Below are positions 4,905-9,688 of a stretch of 9,688 nucleotides of DNA, piece after piece. The stretch is from Christensenella sp. UBA7588. Its GTDB lineage: Bacteria > Bacillota > Clostridia > Christensenellales > CAG-917. The notes beneath the pieces were generated by a model, which made no database searches, had not been told where the DNA came from, and was given only the letters and a program-made list of their open reading frames with translations. Both the position numbers and the translations under genes were made by a program. Each line of letters starts with the position of its first letter. Position 1 is the first letter of the stretch. Location: the NCBI GenBank assembly GCA_002478945.1, contig DLKM01000024.1, positions 1 to 9,688 on the forward strand, given 5' to 3'.

Positions 4905-6038
4905 ATGGTATATTTTGACAATGCGGCAACTTCGAGATTCAAACCAAAACGTGCGCTCGACGCGCTCTTTTTCGACGTTACGCATTCGGCAAACGCGGGA
5001 CGAAGCGGACATAAAGAATCGCTTGAAAAAACTTTTTGCGTAGAACAATGCCGAGAGTATCTCTCAAAAATGCTCGGAGCAAGCGACGGATACGACGTGA
5101 TTTTCACGAAAAACTGCACGGAAGCGTTGAATCTTGCCCTATTCGGAGGTATAAAGCACGGCGCGAGAGTCGTTACGTCTCAAAACGAACATAACTCCGT
5201 TTTGAGACCTCTGTTCAAGATGAAAAAAGACGGAGCAATCAATCTTACCGTACTCCCGAGAGACGAAAACGGACGCATTAGAATATCGGATATTGAGCAA
5301 ACTGCCTCAAATGCCGATTGCTTCGTATTCGGCGGAGCGTGCAACGTGACGGGAGCGATTAACGACGTGGAAAGAATAGGAAAAATCGCAAAAAAACACG
5401 GCGTAACGCTTATAGTCGACGGAGCGCAAAGCGTGCCGTATATCGATACGGATATGTCGAGAGACAATATCGCAATGCTCGCTTGCCCCGGTCATAAGGG
5501 ATTGCACGGCGTGCAAGGCACGGGCTTTTTGATAGTGCGCAACGACGTGAGCTTAAAACCTTTGTTGTACGGCGGTACGGGTACGTTTTCGGACGATTTA
5601 TATCCCCAAATCGAAACGCCCGATTCGTTTGAGGCGGGAACGCAGTTTTCGGGCGGAATAGCGTGTCTGCATAAAGCCGCGCAATGGACTTGGGAAAACA
5701 TCGAAGAATCCCGAAAAAATATCGTTAGATTATCGAAAAATCTTATTTACGGTCTTACTACGCTCGGTGCGAAAGTATACACTCGCGACGTCGATGTCGG
5801 TGTCGTGGCGTTCAATTTCGGCGCGTTGGACAGTTCCGTCGTGGCAGACAAATTGAACGATTTCGATATATGCGTGCGCGGCGGACTTCATTGCGCTCCG
5901 CTCGTGCATAAAAGTCTCGGCACCTTAAGTCAAGGTGCCGTAAGAGTCAGTTTCGGTTGCGACAATACTCAAAAAGAACTGACGTATTTTCTCGGTGTTC
6001 TGGACAAAATATTGCGGACTCTCGATTTCAAAGCCTGA
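4905..6038 (+). CDS. Cysteine desulfurase family protein (class V aminotransferase, Csd/SufS-like)
   Basis: The 377-residue PLP enzyme has the fold-type I features of cysteine desulfurases: YFDNAATS at the N terminus, EHNSVLRP with H96, VDGAQS (171-176) with D172 and Q175, PLP-binding lysine K198 in CPGHKGLHG, and catalytic cysteine C330 in GGLHCAP. It should remove sulfur (or selenium) from cysteine or selenocysteine and hold it as a persulfide. There is no sufU, sufB or iscU beside it, so it is not an obvious Fe-S assembly operon; the divergent DUF3343 gene is the likely acceptor. I chose ATG 4905, preceded by AGGAATAAGGGAT, rather than a GTG at 4866, because the family begins at the YFDNAAT strand. 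Its 3' end overlaps the convergent protease gene by 11 bases, and a conserved C-terminal stretch encodes a 9-bp hairpin. Confidence 0.9.
   Translation: MVYFDNAATSRFKPKRALDALFFDVTHSANAGRSGHKESLEKTFCVEQCREYLSKMLGASDGYDVIFTKNCTEALNLALFGGIKHGARVVTSQNEHNSVLRPLFKMKKDGAINLTVLPRDENGRIRISDIEQTASNADCFVFGGACNVTGAINDVERIGKIAKKHGVTLIVDGAQSVPYIDTDMSRDNIAMLACPGHKGLHGVQGTGFLIVRNDVSLKPLLYGGTGTFSDDLYPQIETPDSFEAGTQFSGGIACLHKAAQWTWENIEESRKNIVRLSKNLIYGLTTLGAKVYTRDVDVGVVAFNFGALDSSVVADKLNDFDICVRGGLHCAPLVHKSLGTLSQGAVRVSFGCDNTQKELTYFLGVLDKILRTLDFKA
5918..5940 (-). terminator. Possible terminator for the protease unit, inside csd
   Basis: CGGCACCTT (5918-5926) pairs perfectly with AAGGTGCCG (5932-5940) around a 5-base loop. 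On the minus strand the stem is followed by AGACTTTTAT, a modest U-tract; on the plus strand no T-run follows. It lies 87 bases past the protease stop codon and within the csd coding region (codons for LGTLSQGA). The weak tract and 3-base gap keep confidence low. Confidence 0.35.
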
Positions 6039-7161
6039 ATATTCTCTGTCCGTCAACCACGGAACATTGACGTAAAATCGCTTGTTTTGCCTGATACGGC
6101 GTAATATTCTTGTATTTTTCGCACAACAGACAGCACGCTCCTGCAACGTACGGCGCGGCGACGGACGTTCCGCTCATATATGTATAACTGCCGCCTGCTT
6201 TGATGCCCCGCACTTTTATACCGTCCGCGTAGACGTCGGGACGTTTTGCGCCCTGATAAACTCCTCGAGAGGAAAAATCGGCAACTCTATCGTCGGAATC
6301 CACCGCACCTACAGCGATGATTTCGTTGCTAATCGCAGGAGATTTGAGAGAATTTTCTCCGCTGTTTCCTGCTGCCGCCACGACGATAAGTCCGCTTCTC
6401 GCAAGCATTTCCACGCCGATTTTGAGCGGGTCGGCATACGAAAGCGGTTCTGCGCCGAAACTCATACACACCACTTTTACGCCGTATTGCCGAAAATTAT
6501 CGAAAAGCCATTGCATACCGTCAAGAATTTTGAAAGTTCCGCTCTCTCCCTTTTGCCCTATGACTTTCACGCCCAAAACGTTGGCTTTAGGCGCAACGCC
6601 CCTGATTTCTCTTGCTGACGTCAATCCGTCTCCGCACGCCACGCCTGCTACGAAAGTTCCGTGTCCGTTATCGTCGTAAGGGTTTTTCTCTCCTCCGACC
6701 ATATCCACGAAATGAACGATGCGCTCTTTCGGCACGGACAAGTCGCAATGCAGACTCACGCCCGTGTCCATAACGCACAGCGTAACGCCGTCTCCCGTCA
6801 GATTTTCCGAAAAACTTGCGGTCGGATACTGAAAAAACGACTGCTCCGAACGCACGTTTTTAATCAAATCGTCATCGGAAAGCGCGAAAACCGTGCTTTG
6901 AGCCGAAACGTATTCTACCTCACGCATTCTTTCGAGTTTTATCGCGTCGGCAAGTCCGCACTTGATACCCACGGTTCTTATAAACGGATAAGACTTTACA
7001 ACGTCGAAATTTCTTTCCAGTATACCGAGATGCAACGGGTTGCGCACACGCACGAGAGCGTCGATTTTTTCTTCTTTGCGTTCAAGCACGCCTACGAGTC
7101 CCTCGTCGATTTTTTGGTTTTGCCGCAACAAATCTATAACTTTCGCGTCGATTTTATCCAT
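6028..7161 (-). CDS. S8 family serine peptidase (intracellular subtilisin-like)
   Basis: The 377-residue protein has a complete subtilisin triad: D132 in CVMDTGVS, H167 in NGHGTFVAG and S333 in MSGTSVAAP, with the oxyanion asparagine N266 in AAAGNSG. There is no signal peptide or transmembrane segment, so it should act in the cytosol unless exported by another route. Residues 1 to about 110 precede the catalytic domain and end with LERMREVEYVSAQSTVFAL, resembling the last strands of an I9-type inhibitory propeptide. I preferred ATG 7161 over a TTG two codons upstream because AAGGA is then 6 bases from the start. The gene begins 2 bases after the preceding small gene and is surely co-transcribed with it. 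It converges on csd, overlapping it by 11 bases. Substrates are unknown. Confidence 0.93.
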   Translation of the reverse strand: MDKIDAKVIDLLRQNQKIDEGLVGVLERKEEKIDALVRVRNPLHLGILERNFDVVKSYPFIRTVGIKCGLADAIKLERMREVEYVSAQSTVFALSDDDLIKNVRSEQSFFQYPTASFSENLTGDGVTLCVMDTGVSLHCDLSVPKERIVHFVDMVGGEKNPYDDNGHGTFVAGVACGDGLTSAREIRGVAPKANVLGVKVIGQKGESGTFKILDGMQWLFDNFRQYGVKVVCMSFGAEPLSYADPLKIGVEMLARSGLIVVAAAGNSGENSLKSPAISNEIIAVGAVDSDDRVADFSSRGVYQGAKRPDVYADGIKVRGIKAGGSYTYMSGTSVAAPYVAGACCLLCEKYKNITPYQAKQAILRQCSVVDGQRIFRL

Positions 7162-7163
7162 AT

Positions 7164-7421
7164 TCAATCCTTCAAAGCATCGATAATGCCGCGCATTCTC
7201 TCTCTTTGCACGGTATTGAGAAAAGGCGACGCCGTATTATACAGATTTTCGAGCATTGCCACGTCAAAACTGCCGTCCGCTTTCATCTTTTTTGCGACTT
7301 TGGTCAATTCGTCCATAAGTTCGCTTTCGCTTTTCGAGGCGTAATTGTTAAACTTATCCTTGAAATCGCCGTTATCGTTATAGTTTCCTCCGCCCATTCC
7401 GTTGAAATCGTAAAAATTCAT
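7164..7421 (-). CDS. Hypothetical small protein, co-transcribed with the S8 protease
   Basis: I do not recognise this 85-residue protein. It has a Gly/Asn/Asp-rich N terminus (FNGMGGGNYNDNGDF, residues 6-20), then a charged helical region (about 28-85) with LMDELTKVAKKMKADGSF and a C-terminal QRERMRGIIDAL helix. No cysteine, signal peptide or membrane segment is present. ATG 7421 was chosen because a GGAGGAGCT site precedes it directly; reading further upstream only crosses the intergenic promoter region. The gene ends 2 bases before the protease ATG. It could be an adaptor, inhibitor or substrate of that protease, but nothing in the sequence proves it. Confidence 0.8.
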   Translation of the reverse strand: MNFYDFNGMGGGNYNDNGDFKDKFNNYASKSESELMDELTKVAKKMKADGSFDVAMLENLYNTASPFLNTVQRERMRGIIDALKD

Positions 7422-7430
7422 AGCTCCTCC

Positions 7431-7459
7431 GTCACATTCAATATATGACGGCATATTAT
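7431..7459 (+). promoter_or_regulatory. Candidate promoter for the plus-strand hypothetical gene
   Basis: GTCACA (7431-7436, 4 of 6 to TTGACA) and TATTAT (7454-7459, 5 of 6 to TATAAT) are separated by 17 bases. The expected transcript start lies near 7466, giving a leader of about a dozen bases that contains AAGGTGG before the ATG at 7479. The -35 half-site is one arm of a GTCACA/TGTGAC inverted repeat shared with the opposing promoter. Confidence 0.45.
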
Positions 7460-7468
7460 GGTTGTGAC
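7440..7468 (-). promoter_or_regulatory. Candidate promoter for the small protein-protease unit
   Basis: On the minus strand GTCACA (7468-7463) is followed after 17 bases by TATATT (7445-7440, 5 of 6 to TATAAT). The transcript would start near 7433 with a leader of about 12 bases carrying GGAGG. It overlaps the opposite-facing promoter almost entirely. An interrupted palindrome CCGTCA-N11-TGACGG (7429-7451) covers its -10 region and may be an operator. Confidence 0.45.
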
Positions 7469-7478
7469 AAGGTGGAAT

Positions 7479-8027
7479 ATGAATTTTGACGCAAACACGA
7501 TAACGATGCTTATGCAACTGCTAAACGCCAAACAACCGAGCGCAAACGCCGATTTGAACGCCTCAAACGCGCAAAAACCGTCGAATACGCATTGTGACGC
7601 AAAATCACACGTTCAAAATGCTTTCTACGCTCAAAACGGCATTGGAGAGCGAGTATATCTCTCGCAAAACGACGGCAGACCGCCCTCCGACGTTGCGGAC
7701 TCTGCGCAAAATCCGATTTTTTCTTTGCTGAAATCAATACAAGGCGGAAACGGAGACGGCGCGTCGTCTATGTTGCCGATGCTTATGTCGCTTATGCAAA
7801 AACAGCCCTCGAAAAATACGAAGGCGCAAGCGCGAGCAACTGACGAAAAGCGTGAAGAAGTTAAAAACGACAACGGCAAGCCCTGCGACGCCGATACGTC
7901 CGAAAACGGCAAAAACGCTCAAAATAAAACGCAACGAGACCCGTTTGCTCCCGTTGCGTTTGCAGGATATGAAGTAATATCTACGCTTGCGACGCTGATT
8001 ACATCGCTACGACGTCTTTATAAATAG
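7479..8027 (+). CDS. Hypothetical low-complexity protein with an internal repeat
   Basis: I do not recognise this 182-residue protein. It is rich in Asn, Ala, Gln, Lys and Ser, with two short Met/Leu-rich helices carrying similar sequence: MLMQLLNAKQPSAN (10-23) and MLMSLMQKQPSKN (101-113). Between and after them the chain looks disordered. The C terminus is hydrophobic and more ordered (FAPVAFAGYEVISTLATLITSL, roughly 156-177). Two isolated cysteines are present (C39, C136). There is no signal peptide; the C-terminal segment is too interrupted to call a membrane helix. ATG 7479 was chosen because AAGGTGG lies just upstream; an in-frame ATG at 7458 lacks a site. The gene is divergent from the protease unit and overlaps glyA tail to tail by 29 bases. 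Being small, low-complexity and unrecognised, it is less certain than its neighbours. Confidence 0.7.
   Translation: MNFDANTITMLMQLLNAKQPSANADLNASNAQKPSNTHCDAKSHVQNAFYAQNGIGERVYLSQNDGRPPSDVADSAQNPIFSLLKSIQGGNGDGASSMLPMLMSLMQKQPSKNTKAQARATDEKREEVKNDNGKPCDADTSENGKNAQNKTQRDPFAPVAFAGYEVISTLATLITSLRRLYK
7921..7961 (-). terminator. Intrinsic terminator for trxA-glyA, inside the opposing gene
   Basis: A perfect 10-bp stem, AAACGCAACG (7927-7936) with CGTTGCGTTT (7952-7961), encloses a 15-base loop. On the minus strand the stem runs into TATTTT, giving a U-rich tail; on the plus strand the stem is followed by GCAGG, so it is directional. It begins 37 bases after the glyA stop and sits inside the coding sequence of the plus-strand hypothetical gene. 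Confidence 0.6.
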
Positions 8028-9255
8028 GAAAATGTTTGCAAAGAGCGATAACTCTGCTCTTTACGTCCTCGATTGCGTCCTCTCCTTTTTCTACGACGTC
8101 GGCAATCATATCGGCGATTTCGAACATTTGTTCTTCTTTCATTCCCCTCGTAGTTACCGCAGGCGTGCCTATGCGTACGCCGCTGGTAACGAACGGGCTT
8201 AAAGGCTCGTTGGGAACGCTGTTTTTATTGACTGTGATATGCGCCTTATCAAGCCACGTCTCGAGTTGTTTGCCCGTAACGCCCGTGCCTACGAGATTGA
8301 CGAGCATCAAGTGATTGTCCGTTCCGCCGCTGACAAGTTTCAAGCCTCTTTCGACGAGCCTGTTTGCCATTGCCTGCGCGTTTTTGACCACTTGAATCTG
8401 ATATTCCTTAAACTCGGGAGCCAACGCTTCTTTGAAAGCGACCGCTTTTGCCGCAATTATGTGCATCAGCGGACCGCCTTGCGAACCGGGGAAAACCGCC
8501 TTATCTATTTTTTTGGCTATATCCTCGTCGTCGCACATAATCAAGCCGCCTCTCGGGCCTCTCAAAGTCTTGTGCGTAGTCGACGTGATGACGTGCGCAT
8601 AACCCACGGGACTCGGATGCACTCCCGCAACTATAAGTCCTGCGACGTGCGCAATATCGGCAACGAGATATGCTCCGACTTCGTCGGCAATCTCTCTGAA
8701 ACGCGCGTAATCGATAACTCTCGGGTACGCGCTCGCGCCTGCGACGATAACTTTCGGTTTGTATTCGAGAGCGAGCGAACGCACTTGGTCGTAATCGATA
8801 AGCTCGGTTTGAGGATTCAATCCGTACCCTACGCAATTAAAGAGTTTTCCGCTCATATTGACTTTTGCGCCGTGCGTGAGATGTCCGCCGTCTGCAAGCG
8901 TCATACCGAGAATGGTGTCTCCGCTCTGCATAAGTGCGTAATACGCGGCAAAATTGGCGTTTGAACCGCAATGAGGTTGCACGTTTGCATACTTTACGCC
9001 AAACAATTTCTTTGCTCTCTCGATTGCGAGGTTTTCGGCGACGTCAACGTATTCGCAACCGCCGTAATATCGCTTCGAGGGATAGCCCTCGGCGTATTTA
9101 TTGGTCAAAAAAGTGCCTGCAGCGGCAAGAACCGCCTCGGAAACGATGTTCTCGCTTGCGATAAGTTCGAGGTTATACCGCTGACGGTCAAGTTCTTTGA
9201 CCATTGAATCGTACAATTCCTCATCAACGTTTTTAATGCTTTTCAAATCTACCAT
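7999..9255 (-). CDS. glyA: Serine hydroxymethyltransferase
   Basis: GlyA interconverts serine and glycine while moving a one-carbon unit to tetrahydrofolate, a main source of C1 units for purines, thymidylate and methionine. The 418-residue protein is full length. Visible motifs are LIASENIVS (31-39), the cofactor-site region HCGSNAN (95-101), GGHLTHG (123-129), VADIAHVAGL (198-207), the PLP-binding K229 in TSTTHKTLRGPRGG, and VFPGSQGGPLMH (254-265). It begins 18 bases after trxA with GGAG upstream of the ATG, so the two are probably co-transcribed. The last 29 bases overlap the convergent hypothetical gene; the overlap encodes the normal family C terminus, so this gene is real there. Confidence 0.97.
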   Translation of the reverse strand: MVDLKSIKNVDEELYDSMVKELDRQRYNLELIASENIVSEAVLAAAGTFLTNKYAEGYPSKRYYGGCEYVDVAENLAIERAKKLFGVKYANVQPHCGSNANFAAYYALMQSGDTILGMTLADGGHLTHGAKVNMSGKLFNCVGYGLNPQTELIDYDQVRSLALEYKPKVIVAGASAYPRVIDYARFREIADEVGAYLVADIAHVAGLIVAGVHPSPVGYAHVITSTTHKTLRGPRGGLIMCDDEDIAKKIDKAVFPGSQGGPLMHIIAAKAVAFKEALAPEFKEYQIQVVKNAQAMANRLVERGLKLVSGGTDNHLMLVNLVGTGVTGKQLETWLDKAHITVNKNSVPNEPLSPFVTSGVRIGTPAVTTRGMKEEQMFEIADMIADVVEKGEDAIEDVKSRVIALCKHFPIYKDVVAM

Positions 9256-9273
9256 CTTTTGCGCTCCGTCGTA

Positions 9274-9594
9274 TCAGTCTACGTATCTGTTAAGCAGTTG
9301 TTCAATCTCCATTTTCAATCTGTAACCCACGAGTTTTTCAACCACTTCTCCGTCCTTAAACAAGAAAAGCGTGGGGATTGACAAAATGCCGAAACGTCTT
9401 GCGATTTCCTCGCTTTCGTCGACGTCGACTTTGCCTACTACCACTCTGTCTTTATACTCGGTTGCGATTGCGTCGATAGTCGGAGCAAGCATTTTGCAAG
9501 GTCCGCACCAAGTTGCCCAAAAGTCGACGAGAACGACGCCGTTTTCAACGGTTTTGTCAAAATTGTCTTTGTTCAATACAACGTAATCTGACAT
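9274..9594 (-). CDS. trxA: Thioredoxin
   Basis: This 106-residue cytosolic protein is a standard thioredoxin: the WCGPC active site (29-33) in FWATWCGPCKM, the cis-proline loop SIPTLFLF, and the C-terminal G-Y-x-x-K pattern before the last helix. It reduces protein disulfides and would normally be recharged by thioredoxin reductase, which is not in this window. The ATG has an AAGGAG site 7 bases upstream. It is the first gene of a pair with glyA. The AT-rich stretch 9600-9634 should hold its promoter (TATTAT at 9631-9626 is a possible -10 without a good -35), and the dispersed repeat begins right behind it at 9635. Confidence 0.97.
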   Translation of the reverse strand: MSDYVVLNKDNFDKTVENGVVLVDFWATWCGPCKMLAPTIDAIATEYKDRVVVGKVDVDESEEIARRFGILSIPTLFLFKDGEVVEKLVGYRLKMEIEQLLNRYVD

Positions 9595-9634
9595 ATATTT
9601 TTACTCCTTGTTTTCTATTTTTAGAATAATAATT

Positions 9635-9688
9635 AAATGCAACTTTCCCCCTTCCTCAGGTGTTTCCCCTATTCCGTTCCCCCTCTGC
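9635..9688 (-). repeat. Dispersed repeat, right copy
   Basis: This is the reverse complement of 27-80 with two mismatches; 9646-9688 is an uninterrupted 43-bp match. It reaches the last base of the window. It lies 40 bases upstream of the trxA start codon, so it may border or overlap the trxA promoter, whereas the left copy lies beyond the 3' end of obg. The same sequence in two different gene contexts supports a mobile or recombining repeat over a gene-specific regulatory element. Confidence 0.9.

Noticed and set aside
6051..6072. CGTCAA/TTGACG inverted repeat near the end of the protease gene as a csd terminator
   Set aside because: Only 6 bp with a 10-base loop and no following T-run; probably chance within coding sequence.
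1..9688. Circular element or complete linear mobile element
   Set aside because: The end repeats are inverted, not direct, so they do not close a circle, and the content is chromosomal housekeeping genes with no transposase, integrase or replication gene.

Overview
This 9,688-base window looks like a chromosomal contig from an anaerobic, low-to-mid-GC Bacillota (Clostridia-type) bacterium. The grounds are an NfnAB-type electron-bifurcating transhydrogenase pair, a CsdA/SufS-like aminotransferase next to a DUF3343 small carrier, GGAGG-type ribosome binding sites, and very tight gene packing. I cannot name the species. There are 11 protein genes and no tRNA, rRNA, CRISPR array, transposase or phage gene that I can see.

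Layout. Positions 1-324 hold no gene but contain two related structured repeats. Positions 325-4802 are all on the minus strand, read right to left: a DUF3343 protein, then a probable operon nth (endonuclease III) - nfnA - nfnB - obg with a 4-nt overlap, a 14-nt overlap and a 27-nt gap. A cysteine-desulfurase-like gene (4905-6038, plus) diverges from the DUF3343 gene. It runs head-on into a two-gene minus-strand unit: a small hypothetical protein (7164-7421) followed by an intracellular subtilisin-like protease (6028-7161). Divergent from that unit is a low-complexity hypothetical gene (7479-8027, plus), which collides tail to tail with the trxA-glyA minus-strand pair (9594-7999).

How the genes fit together. 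NfnAB links NADH, NADPH and ferredoxin pools. Thioredoxin and SHMT supply thiol redox and one-carbon/glycine metabolism. The Csd-like enzyme and DUF3343 protein plausibly form a sulfur or selenium persulfide relay. Nth is an Fe-S DNA glycosylase and Obg a ribosome-linked GTPase. The protease, its small partner and the divergent low-complexity protein form the least understood block.

Most notable points: both window ends carry the same 54-bp sequence in inverted orientation (52/54 identical), so the contig probably ends at a dispersed repeat; a nested inverted-repeat structure (204-330) whose right arm includes the obg stop codon; an Obg with a missing G4 asparagine; two convergent gene pairs that overlap in coding sequence and have terminator-like hairpins inside the opposing gene; and a nearly mirror-symmetric divergent promoter at 7431-7468. 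I found no clear defence, CRISPR or secretion system.
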